Notes: generated from the letters alone by a model not told the origin. A stretch of 6,296 nt of DNA from an uncultured Succinatimonas sp. (GCA_905201175.1 CAJKNC010000092.1:1-6296); one strand, 5' to 3'; numbered from the stretch's first letter, positions 1-6,225 are shown. Numbers and translations: made by a program.

Positions 1-61
1 TAAAGCAGCTGAGCTTAATTATTATGATAACCTGAGGATGAAGTTATCTGTTAATAGATAT

Positions 62-85
62 TCAAAAGAGCCTCAGAAGAGGCTC
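62..85 (-). terminator. Rho-independent terminator of fabA
   Basis: Read on the minus strand, a perfect 7-bp GC-rich stem (GAGCCTC / GAGGCTC, plus-strand arms 68-74 and 79-85) closes a 4-base loop. It is followed at once by TTTTGAA. It lies about 32 bases beyond the fabA stop codon, so it is the natural end of the fabA transcript. The opposite strand has only a poor T-run after the stem, so it should act mainly in the fabA direction. Confidence 0.85.
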
Positions 86-116
86 ATATTAAGATAAGCT
101 TTGATATGCAGCTATA

Positions 117-644
117 TTATTTCTCTGGAGGAATCAAGCCGACTTGGAGATCTTCGGCAGTGTAAATATGTTTGCCGTCAACAAAAACCTTGCCGTCGGC
201 AAAGCCCATAATTAATTTGCCGCGTTCAATGATGCGCTTTAAATCAATTTGATAAGTTACAAGCTTGCTGTTGTCTAAAACTTCGCCTTTAAATTTGACT
301 TTATTTACGCCTAAAGCACGTCCTTTGCCTGGGCCGCCTCTCCAGCCTAAGAAGAAGCCTACTAACTGCCACATTGCATCAAGTCCTAGACAGCCTGGCA
401 TAACAGGATCACCTGGAAAATGGCATTCAAAGAACCATAAGTTCGGATTAACATCAAGCTCAGCGGTTACATAACCTAAGCCGTGCTCGCCGCCGGTGGC
501 CTGAATATCAGTGATGCGGTCAAACATCAGCATATTGGGTGCCGGAAGCTGGCTATTGCCGGGGCCGAATAATTCACCGCGGCTGCAGGCTAAAAGATCT
601 TCTTTATTAAATTTATGAATACCGCGTTCAAGCAAAGATGCCAT
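117..644 (-). CDS. fabA: 3-hydroxydecanoyl-ACP dehydratase/isomerase FabA
   Basis: This 175-residue protein matches E. coli FabA (172 residues) along its whole length. FabA is a cytoplasmic hot-dog-fold dimer. It dehydrates 3-hydroxyacyl-ACP in type II fatty acid synthesis and isomerises trans-2-decenoyl-ACP to the cis-3 form, the entry to unsaturated fatty acids made without oxygen. The catalytic pair is present: His75 in the WFFECHFPGDPVMPG stretch and Asp89 in CLGLDAMWQL, with the same 14-residue spacing as His70/Asp84 in E. coli. The conserved GRGELFG-like segment (here SRGELFG), QLPAPNMLM and GKGRALGV segments are also intact. The start is supported by AGGAGC (plus 649-654) four bases before the ATG. 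The gene lies downstream of crp, 65 bases away, and ends in its own terminator. The usual elongation partner FabB is not in the window. Identity is essentially certain. Confidence 0.97.
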   Translation of the reverse strand: MASLLERGIHKFNKEDLLACSRGELFGPGNSQLPAPNMLMFDRITDIQATGGEHGLGYVTAELDVNPNLWFFECHFPGDPVMPGCLGLDAMWQLVGFFLGWRGGPGKGRALGVNKVKFKGEVLDNSKLVTYQIDLKRIIERGKLIMGFADGKVFVDGKHIYTAEDLQVGLIPPEK

Positions 645-665
645 GATAGCTCCTAATAGTTAAAC

Positions 666-689
666 AAGAGCCTAAAGTATAAGGCTCTT
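666..689 (-). terminator. Hairpin between crp and fabA, probable partial crp terminator
   Basis: An 8-bp perfect stem (AAGAGCCT at 666-673, AGGCTCTT at 682-689) with an 8-base loop lies 20 bases beyond the crp stop codon. On the minus strand it is followed by GTTTAAC, a broken U-run, so termination of crp may be incomplete and allow read-through into fabA. On the plus strand the T-run is somewhat better, but no plus-strand gene precedes it. The loop and one arm overlap the candidate fabA promoter. Confidence 0.6.
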
Positions 690-705
690 TTATAAATTTT
701 TACAA
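676..705 (-). promoter_or_regulatory. Candidate fabA promoter inside the crp-fabA gap
   Basis: On the minus strand TTGTAA (plus 700-705, 4 of 6 to the sigma70 -35 consensus) and TATACT (plus 676-681, 5 of 6 to -10) are separated by 18 bases. Transcription would start near plus 669, leaving a leader of about 25 bases that contains the AGGAGC ribosome site. The -10 falls in the loop of the intergenic hairpin. In E. coli fabA is activated by FadR and repressed by FabR; I could not recognise either operator here. Confidence 0.45.
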
Positions 706-709
706 GTTT

Positions 710-1354
710 TTAGCGGGTTCCAAAAACCACGATGGTTTTTCCGTGTGCTGTAATAAGATGGTTTTCTTCCATCATCTTAAGAATTCGACCTACAGTTTCA
801 CGTGAACAGCCTACAATCTGGCCAATTTCTTGGCGAGTTATTTTAATTTGCATTCCGTCTGGATGAGTCATAGCTTCAGGATGATGTGCTAAGTTTAGCA
901 GGGTTGCTGCAATGCGTCCTGTTACGTCTAGGAAAGCAAGATTGCCTACTTTAGCAGAGGTTTGCGCAAGACGCTGAGAGATTTGTGCGGTGAGACGCAT
1001 TAAAATTTCAGGATTAACCTGAACTAACTGCTTAAATTTGTTATATGAAACTTCAGCAATTTCACAGGCTGTTTTAGCCTTTACATAAGCTGTGCGGACA
1101 GGATTTTCGCTTTCATCGAATAAGCCTACCTCGCCGATGAAATCACCTTGATTTAAATAGGTCAAGATCATTTCATGACCTTCAGCATCCTTAATAAGGA
1201 CCACTACGGAACCTTTAGCTATATAGTAAAGAGTTTCTGCTTTTTCGCCTGCATGAATAATGGTGCTTTTGGCATTGTATTTATGCACGTGACACTGGCT
1301 TAAGAACCAGCTGATAGTGGTGTCGGTCTGAGTTTTTGTAATTGAATTCATCAT
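710..1354 (-). CDS. crp: cAMP receptor protein Crp
   Basis: A 214-residue protein closely matching E. coli Crp (210 residues). It is a cytoplasmic dimer that binds cAMP and then activates or represses catabolic and other promoters. Residues 1-140 are the cyclic-nucleotide domain, with pocket residues Gly74, Glu75, Arg87, Thr88 (Ser in E. coli), Thr132 and Ser133. The C-terminal winged helix-turn-helix has its recognition helix at about 184-195, and Arg185, Glu186 and Arg190 match the E. coli DNA-contacting residues, so TGTGA-N6-TCACA sites are expected. Activating region 1 (Thr163-His164-Pro) and region 2 (His22, His24, Lys106) are also conserved. The phosphate-binding loop is two residues longer than in E. 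coli. The start is the first of two adjacent ATG codons; neither has a good Shine-Dalgarno sequence. Identity is very secure. Confidence 0.97.
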   Translation of the reverse strand: MMNSITKTQTDTTISWFLSQCHVHKYNAKSTIIHAGEKAETLYYIAKGSVVVLIKDAEGHEMILTYLNQGDFIGEVGLFDESENPVRTAYVKAKTACEIAEVSYNKFKQLVQVNPEILMRLTAQISQRLAQTSAKVGNLAFLDVTGRIAATLLNLAHHPEAMTHPDGMQIKITRQEIGQIVGCSRETVGRILKMMEENHLITAHGKTIVVFGTR

Positions 1355-1452
1355 AAATTATGACAGGATATCCTAGGTTTTTTAGGGGAAGAATGTCATT
1401 CCTACCTGCCATCCTCCATTTAAATAAAATAAACCTCAATAAGCCTAAAGAA

Positions 1453-1482
1453 TTTATAGTGTTTTAACATAAATTTTGGCAA
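1453..1482 (-). promoter_or_regulatory. Probable crp promoter
   Basis: On the minus strand TTGCCA (plus 1477-1482, 5 of 6 to the -35 consensus) and TATAAA (plus 1453-1458, 5 of 6 to -10) lie 18 bases apart. The start would be near plus 1446, giving a crp leader of about 90 bases. That leader carries short palindromes close to the gene, such as AGGATATCCT at 1365-1374. A long crp leader with autoregulation is known in E. coli, but I saw no convincing Crp site overlapping this promoter. Confidence 0.55.
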
Positions 1483-1916
1483 ATGATTGAAACTTTCCTA
1501 AGACAAAGTTTTTATATTGCAAATTGCTATTTTCTCCATTCCAAAAATTAAATCAGAATGATGCTTAATTTTATCCTTGTAGTTAAATCATATTAATCTT
1601 GAGCCTAAAAACATCTGCGAGTTTTTAGAAATCCAGATATAAACAATTAATGTTTTTGTGTTCTATCAATTGCTTATGATCATAGCATAATTTAAGAAAA
1701 TACATATACTTAAACATAATAATATGTTTTAAAAGGAAAAAATAAAAGAATATTAAATATTGTTATCAATTTATGTATAAAAAAACGTTTCTGCGCTCTA
1801 ATTTTTATAGTGGAATATATTTGTTATCATATTGATGTTAAATAACTATTTAATAATAAAGCTTATATTAGTTATAGTAAATATATAGATAATGTTTTTC
1901 CTATTGCAACAACCGT

Positions 1917-1945
1917 TTGTTTTTTTGCGTATTTTGATATATAAT
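1917..1945 (+). promoter_or_regulatory. Possible plus-strand promoter in the intergenic region
   Basis: A perfect -10 hexamer TATAAT (1940-1945) is preceded at 17 bases by TTGTTT (1917-1922), only 3 of 6 to the -35 consensus. Transcription would start near 1952, at the one GC-richer patch of the gap. Chance TATAAT matches are common in DNA this AT-rich, so the call is tentative. Confidence 0.25.
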
Positions 1946-1967
1946 AAGGGTAAGGCTTCGCGGGCCA

Positions 1968-1983
1968 ATTGATATATCTCACA
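1968..1983 (+). promoter_or_regulatory. Weak candidate Crp binding site
   Basis: The 16-mer has the form ATTGA-N6-TCACA. The right half-site and its TTT extension match the Crp consensus TCACATTT exactly. The left half keeps only TGA of TGTGA. The site lies 384 bases before the transporter start, which is far for direct activation from 2298-2326, but about 30 bases after the possible -10 at 1940-1945, where it would be repressing if used. Confidence 0.2.
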
Positions 1984-2217
1984 TTTTATGAAATTAAGTT
2001 CTGCGTAAAACTTATTTAAATACAGCTTAATAAGAATTTTTTCAAAAATAGTTCTCTTTACGAATTTCTTTAAGGGGAAATTATCGTTTCATTATTACAA
2101 AATTAAAATCAATTGATAAATAAAAAAAACAAGCTAATCAAGCAGTACGGCTAGGATTTTTGATATAGAGGCATTTACAATGCTTAAGGCTGAATTTAAC
2201 AGAAGATGATAATAAAT

Positions 2218-2252
2218 AAGAGCTGTTAGACTGTGCGGAGCTTCCAGCTTTT
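2218..2252 (+). other. Stem-loop upstream of the transporter promoter
   Basis: Bases 2218-2225 (AAGAGCTG) and 2245-2252 (CAGCTTTT) can form an 8-bp RNA stem with one G-U pair and a 19-base loop. The right arm ends in four T bases and is followed by AAAGCGCT, so it only loosely resembles a terminator. It could end a short transcript begun near 1952, or be chance. Confidence 0.25.
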
Positions 2253-2297
2253 AAAGCGCTTAGTGTCAATATATATTGGAGATATATAAATTCAAAG

Positions 2298-2326
2298 TGG
2301 TCAATTAAAGCACATAAAAGTATAAT
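2298..2326 (+). promoter_or_regulatory. Probable promoter of the NSS transporter gene
   Basis: TGGTCA (2298-2303, 4 of 6 to the -35 consensus) and a perfect TATAAT (2321-2326) are separated by 17 bases. The start would be near 2333, giving a leader of about 34 bases made almost entirely of A and T. A 12-bp palindrome, CAATATATATTG (2267-2278), lies about 20 bases upstream of the -35 and could be an operator. Confidence 0.5.
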
Positions 2327-2366
2327 ATATGAGTTTTTTTATTAATCATTTGAGAATTTATTAAAA

Positions 2367-3719
2367 ATGCCTAGACAAACGTGGTCGAGCAGACTTACTT
2401 ATATTTTGACAGTAGCTGGAGCTACTATTGGTTTTGGAGCTACCTGGCGTTTTCCCTATTTAGTAGGATTAAATGGCGGCGGAGCTTATGTTATGGTCTT
2501 TATCATTGTTATGTTTACAGTAGGCATTCCTATTATTCTTGTGGAAAATGTTATTGGCCGCCGCGCAATGATAAATTGCGTAGATGCCTTTGGACGTAAG
2601 GGAGAAGGTTTTAGTCCATGGAAGATTGTAGGCTATATGGGGCTTCTGGGGGCATTTGGTATTTTAGCCTACTATATGGTCATAGGCGGCTGGGTTTTAT
2701 CTTATATAGCTAATATTTTGATGGGATATTTTGATCTCAGCGAACCTATTTCTAAAGCAGCAACAGAGAGCTTTTATCATCAGGAAATAGAGTCAAACGA
2801 GCTGTCTATAGCTATTTATACTTTAATCTTTGTTGCAGTTAATTATATTATTTTAAGAAAGGGAATTATTGACGGCATTGAGCATGCTGTGAAGTATTTA
2901 ATGCCGCTGCTGTTCATTTGTCTGATAGTAATGGTAGTTAAAAATTTAACCTTGGACGGCGCAATGCAGGGGGTAAGTTTTTATCTGAATCCTGATTTTT
3001 CTAAAATTACTCCTAAATTGTTTTTAGATGTATTAGGCCAGGTATTTTTTGCGCTGTCCTTAGGCTTCGGCGTCATGATTACCCTGTCATCCCATTTAAA
3101 TAAACAAGAAAATCTGATTAAAACAGCGACGATTACAGCGGTTATAAATACGTTAATTGCTGTTTTAGCGGGATTTATGATTTTTCCGTCTTTATTTAGT
3201 GCAGGCCTGCAGCCTGATTCCGGACCTTCTTTAGTCTTTAAGACCTTACCAATTGCTTTTTCGCGCATGGGGCTGGGCAATTTCTTTGCTGTAATATTTT
3301 TTAGCTTGCTGCTGATTGCTGCTTTAACTACATCAATTACCATCTATCAGGTGATTATTTCTGTTTTATATGAAAAATTCCATATAAGGCTTAAGGCAGC
3401 TATCTTTATTACCTTAGCCTTTGTTTATATATTCGGCAATTTGCCATGTGTTTTAAGCACCGGCGTTTTAGCTGATGTGCAGATTTTGGGCAGAAGCGTT
3501 TTTGATGCCTTTGACTTTATCTCAGGAAACATTTGCTTTGTGCTTACAGCCTTAGGCTGCTGCATTTATGTGGGGTATGTTTTAAAGGATGAGGCTAAGC
3601 TTGAGCTGCAAAACGGCCAGAATGCTGCATATTCAAGTTTGGTTAATCTTTGGTATAACTATGTGCGCTATATAGTTCCAATCATTATTTTTGCGATATT
3701 TATATATGGATTAGTATAA
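2367..3719 (+). CDS. Neurotransmitter:sodium symporter (NSS/SNF) family transporter
   Basis: This 450-residue inner-membrane protein belongs to the LeuT-fold NSS family, which in bacteria imports amino acids or related compounds with sodium. Eleven membrane segments can be placed at about 11-34, 39-61, 85-117, 146-164, 175-193, 217-242, 253-277, 303-335, 343-362, 378-406 and 428-449, the usual number for bacterial members. Family landmarks are the TM1 motif ending WRFPYL (27-32) followed by NGGGAY, and TM6 GQVFFALSLGFG (224-235). By alignment to LeuT, Na2-site positions are kept (Gly18, Ile21, Ala318, Thr321, Thr322). Two Na1 side-chain ligands are replaced: Asn27 by Ala25 and Thr254 by Ala229. 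The ATG is the only good start, because an in-frame TAA lies 24 bases upstream, yet it lacks a clear Shine-Dalgarno. It is a monocistronic unit. The substrate cannot be told from sequence. Confidence 0.93.
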   Translation: MPRQTWSSRLTYILTVAGATIGFGATWRFPYLVGLNGGGAYVMVFIIVMFTVGIPIILVENVIGRRAMINCVDAFGRKGEGFSPWKIVGYMGLLGAFGILAYYMVIGGWVLSYIANILMGYFDLSEPISKAATESFYHQEIESNELSIAIYTLIFVAVNYIILRKGIIDGIEHAVKYLMPLLFICLIVMVVKNLTLDGAMQGVSFYLNPDFSKITPKLFLDVLGQVFFALSLGFGVMITLSSHLNKQENLIKTATITAVINTLIAVLAGFMIFPSLFSAGLQPDSGPSLVFKTLPIAFSRMGLGNFFAVIFFSLLLIAALTTSITIYQVIISVLYEKFHIRLKAAIFITLAFVYIFGNLPCVLSTGVLADVQILGRSVFDAFDFISGNICFVLTALGCCIYVGYVLKDEAKLELQNGQNAAYSSLVNLWYNYVRYIVPIIIFAIFIYGLV

Positions 3720-4016
3720 GAATATCCTGGCAATTTAAGAACAGAGGCGTAATTTCAAGATTTTTCTTCTCAGACATTGCGCTTCTGTAAAAACTGTCAG
3801 ATTAAATATGCAGATTTGCTGCAGCTTTCTGTAATTAAGAGCAAAGCCTTATGAAGATAGGGAGCTATTTATATAATTGTTAGATATGCGCTTCTTTAAG
3901 CTCGTATTACAGGAATAATTTAAAGCTGCAATTTAGATACAGTTAAAGAGCTAAGCTGTATGCAAAATAGCTTTGAATAAATGCATAAAATAGCTTGACG
4001 ATTTCTGCTTATTTAT
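3720..4016. other. Non-coding region after the transporter gene
   Basis: No credible gene is visible here on either strand. It contains an inverted repeat with 13-base arms (3741-3753 and 3776-3788, two G-U pairs in RNA), a smaller stem with arms ATACAG/CTGTAT (3937-3942 and 3956-3961), and two near-copies of TGCA(T)AAAATAGCTT starting at 3961 and 3982. It probably forms the 3' untranslated part of the transporter mRNA, which has no good terminator until 4019-4048. Confidence 0.5.
3741..3788 (+). repeat. Inverted repeat with 13-base arms
   Basis: The left arm (3741-3753) pairs fully with the right arm (3776-3788) as RNA, with two G-U wobbles, around a 22-base loop that contains a small AAGA/TCTT stem. 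It begins 22 bases after the transporter stop. It is followed by AAAAA rather than T on the plus strand, so it is not a classic terminator. It may protect the mRNA 3' end against exonucleases, or simply be a structural remnant. Confidence 0.55.
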
Positions 4017-4050
4017 AAAAAAAGGACGGTTTTTAGGCCGTCCTTTTTAT
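4017..4050. terminator. Bidirectional rho-independent terminator
   Basis: Arms AAAAAGGACGG (4019-4029) and CCGTCCTTTTT (4038-4048) form an 11-bp stem with an 8-base loop. Each strand has a T-run: seven on the minus side and five on the plus side. It lies 15 bases beyond the autotransporter stop codon and about 300 bases beyond the transporter stop, so it separates these convergent genes. Confidence 0.9.
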
Positions 4051-4065
4051 TAACTAAAAGCTTCT

Positions 4066-6225
4066 TTAGAACATGTAGCGAGCACCAAGATTTACACGCC
4101 ACTGCTGCTCGATATCAGCACCAATATCACGTGATACATCCATAAAGGCGTTCAAATTATCCATGAACATATAAGAGGCACCGATCTTAGCCTCACCCCA
4201 GGAATCATCGAGCTCAGACTTGAAGTAGCGAACAGCATTATCAGTAGTGATTTCACTGTTTACAGAGCCCATGAAGTCATAGTTATATGAGGCACCAGCA
4301 TAGACTGAACCTTTCTCGTTGAAGTTAAAGCCGGAGATGAAGCCTAAGCTGCCGACAAAGCTTTCAATATCGTCAAAGTTTACAGAGCGCAGGTTGGTAT
4401 TGTAGCTCTCTGGGCTTAACTTAGAGAAGGTTAAGCGTGCCTGCGGCTCAAAGAAGAAGGAATTGACATTGAAGCGGTAGCCGGTTTCAAGACCAAAAAT
4501 GGCACCGAACATATCATAGTCGCCATGCTCAGACCAGCTTTGATTAGAAATGTCGTAATCAGAGTCGATATAACCGACTTTGACCATGGCATCGACAAAG
4601 AAGTTGTTCTGATTTAAGGTTGCATATAAGCCGGCAGTATAGGTATCATTGTCAGCCTGGCCTGCTCTTAAGTCAGCATCGCCTATGGTATAGCTGACGC
4701 TGGCGCCTAAGGTAATTAAGTCGCTGACCTTATGATCATAACCGATTTCAACGGTATTGTAATCGTGAGTAATGCCTTCGCCATCTAAACGGCCGTTTAT
4801 ATAACGAGCCCAAATACCAGCACTTTGCGGATTGGTGCGCAAGGCTGACATACGATCAGTATATGAGCTTAGCTGAGTTCTCCACATTAAGGCAGAGTTA
4901 ATAGCTACATCCTGAGTTGAAGCTAACAGAGAGTTGACACGAACATTAGTAGCAACTACCTGGCCGCTGTCGCCTAGCACGTAAGTGGCGCTGTCGCCGG
5001 ATTTGCCTTCTAATACAGCAACCTCAGAAGGTTGTCCATTTCCTAAAGAGAGGCCTTCAAAAAGGTTTGACTTTTGTGAAGGATCTTTAGCAAGCTCATC
5101 AGAGACTGCACCTGAGTAAGTAACATTGATGATGCCTTTGCCACTATTATCATCTACTTTTTTAACAGTTAAAACCTTCTCACCTTCATCAGCGAGTTTA
5201 TTCAGCAGGAAGTTAGCAGAGCTGCCCTCACCAACAGCTAATGTACCAATCGTTAAGCCTTTCTCAGTACCCTGCTCAATGGTAACGTTGGAAGATGCAA
5301 GGCTTACAGTCATGCCATCTTTAGTAGCTTTACCGTTATCAATAGTTTCTAAGGCAATAGTCTCGCCGGATACTTCATTTATATTTAATATGGAGTTTTC
5401 ATCCATGCCGACTAGGCCTTCAATATGCGAGCCATTCTTAAGTTCTACAGTAATAGCTTCACTAGATTCTGTAGCTGAATTATTGGCATAAATAGCATAG
5501 GAACCGTCTTCAGCATAAATCTTGCCGCTGTTGGTAAAGCTTGTTAATTTGCTATTGTCACCAGTACCTTCTACTAAGCGAACACCATAGGACTTTCCTA
5601 AGGCATAAATAGTACCTGTATTCTTAATTGTTGTTGGGGCATTTGCTGAGGCATCTATACCAATAGCAGATCGTGAATCATCATTATTTCCATCGCCATA
5701 AGCTACAATGGTTTTATTATTAGTGATTTCTGCGTCACTGCCAGAATTTACCATAATACCGACAGCGTTTTTTGCGTAGATAAGTTTGTCGTTAGTAAAA
5801 GATCCTTTGCCAGAGATTTTTGCTGCGGCAGTACCATACCATTTTCCGTCGCTTTTAGGATCATAACCGTCTTCGACAATATTTTTTTGGGTTTCGCCAC
5901 TTATATAAAGGTCACCGTCATTTATAAAGTTATTATTATTATTAACATGAACAAGTGCTAATCTGCCATTATTGCTAACTTCACCCCAAATAGAAGATTC
6001 GTTAGTAGTTTCTGTTGCATCAGGTTGTACGTAAACGGTTTCGGTGGCAGAAGTTTCTGATATTACATAGGCGTTACCTTCTATTGTATTTTGTGGGGTG
6101 TTAGGGGTGACTGTAACGGCTTTATCTTTGAGATCTTGAGTGGCCTCCACCCATTGAGGTGCTGCAGCAAAGGCAGTACCGGAAATTGCCATCATAACAG
6201 CAGTGGCAATCATGCTTTTCTTCAT
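4066..6225 (-). CDS. Autotransporter (type Va secretion) with beta-helix passenger
   Basis: This 719-residue protein has the full classical autotransporter layout. Residues 1-20 are a signal peptide (MKKS, hydrophobic core, AFA before the cut), so export through Sec is expected. Residues about 21-430 form the passenger, with repeated rungs ending in motifs such as NTGTIYA (202-208) and NSGKIYA (232-238), typical of a right-handed beta-helix. Residues about 440-719 form the outer-membrane barrel: it opens with an LMWRTQL...RM...LR helix and GIWARYINGR, and ends in VNLGARYMF with the terminal phenylalanine recognised by the BAM machinery. No serine-protease catalytic set or cysteine is seen, so an adhesin or surface-structure role is more likely than an enzyme, but this is inference. 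The passenger is short for the family. The start has AGAGGT eight bases upstream. It is a single-gene unit. Confidence 0.9.
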   Translation of the reverse strand: MKKSMIATAVMMAISGTAFAAAPQWVEATQDLKDKAVTVTPNTPQNTIEGNAYVISETSATETVYVQPDATETTNESSIWGEVSNNGRLALVHVNNNNNFINDGDLYISGETQKNIVEDGYDPKSDGKWYGTAAAKISGKGSFTNDKLIYAKNAVGIMVNSGSDAEITNNKTIVAYGDGNNDDSRSAIGIDASANAPTTIKNTGTIYALGKSYGVRLVEGTGDNSKLTSFTNSGKIYAEDGSYAIYANNSATESSEAITVELKNGSHIEGLVGMDENSILNINEVSGETIALETIDNGKATKDGMTVSLASSNVTIEQGTEKGLTIGTLAVGEGSSANFLLNKLADEGEKVLTVKKVDDNSGKGIINVTYSGAVSDELAKDPSQKSNLFEGLSLGNGQPSEVAVLEGKSGDSATYVLGDSGQVVATNVRVNSLLASTQDVAINSALMWRTQLSSYTDRMSALRTNPQSAGIWARYINGRLDGEGITHDYNTVEIGYDHKVSDLITLGASVSYTIGDADLRAGQADNDTYTAGLYATLNQNNFFVDAMVKVGYIDSDYDISNQSWSEHGDYDMFGAIFGLETGYRFNVNSFFFEPQARLTFSKLSPESYNTNLRSVNFDDIESFVGSLGFISGFNFNEKGSVYAGASYNYDFMGSVNSEITTDNAVRYFKSELDDSWGEAKIGASYMFMDNLNAFMDVSRDIGADIEQQWRVNLGARYMF
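5929..5946 (-). repeat. AAT triplet run encoding five asparagines
   Basis: On the coding strand four AAT codons and one AAC follow a GTT codon, giving Asn95-Asn99 of the autotransporter passenger. Changes in copy number would lengthen or shorten the Asn run without shifting the frame. Such a turn-rich stretch would sit at a loop before the main beta-helix rungs. Confidence 0.8.

Larger units (their letters stand above)
1483..2297. other. Long AT-rich non-coding region
   Basis: This is most of the roughly 1-kb gap between the divergently transcribed crp and transporter genes. It has no ORF of believable length or composition on either strand and is visibly richer in A and T than the genes. 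It holds several short dyads: TATGATCATA at 1675-1684, a 7-bp stem with a 4-base loop at 1712-1729, AATTTC/GAAATT at 2063-2082 and CAATATATATTG at 2267-2278. The 9-mer TTGTTATCA is repeated at 1760-1768 and 1821-1829. A short GC-richer island at about 1948-1966 is bracketed by two copies of TTGATATAT (1934-1942 and 1969-1977). It may hold regulatory sites or a small RNA; a decayed gene is also possible. Confidence 0.6.

Noticed and set aside
38..97. A 19-codon plus-strand ORF starting at 38.
   Set aside because: It overlaps the fabA terminator, and the GAGG sequence directly abuts the ATG, leaving no usable spacing.
265..474. A 69-codon open frame on the plus strand within fabA.
   Set aside because: It is antisense to the conserved catalytic core of fabA and has no recognisable features.
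1393..1467. A 24-codon plus-strand ORF with AGGGG close upstream, divergent from crp.
   Set aside because: Spacing to the ATG is short, the frame covers the probable crp promoter, and there is no promoter or family support; a chance ORF is more likely.
1657..1672. TGTGTTCTATCAATTG as a possible Crp or FNR site.
   Set aside because: The half-sites do not have the required spacing or symmetry for either regulator.
2180..2209. A 9-codon ORF preceded by GAGG that could be a leader peptide.
   Set aside because: It lies upstream of the predicted transporter start site, has no run of regulatory codons and no clear attenuator after it.
2981..3343. A 120-codon open frame on the minus strand within the transporter gene.
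   Set aside because: It is antisense to a clear membrane protein, with Lys-rich, non-family-like content.
3995..4019. TTGACG followed by TATAAA, resembling a promoter before the bidirectional terminator.
   Set aside because: The spacer is only 13 bases, and any transcript would run directly into the terminator.
4963..4974. GDSG in the autotransporter (residues 418-421), resembling a serine-protease active-site motif.
   Set aside because: It lies in the linker just before the barrel, with no catalytic histidine and aspartate context and no SPATE-like passenger; it is probably coincidence.
5126..5491. A 121-codon open frame on the plus strand.
   Set aside because: It is antisense to the autotransporter gene, has low-complexity Ser/Leu/Pro composition and no ribosome site; it is a shadow of the real frame.
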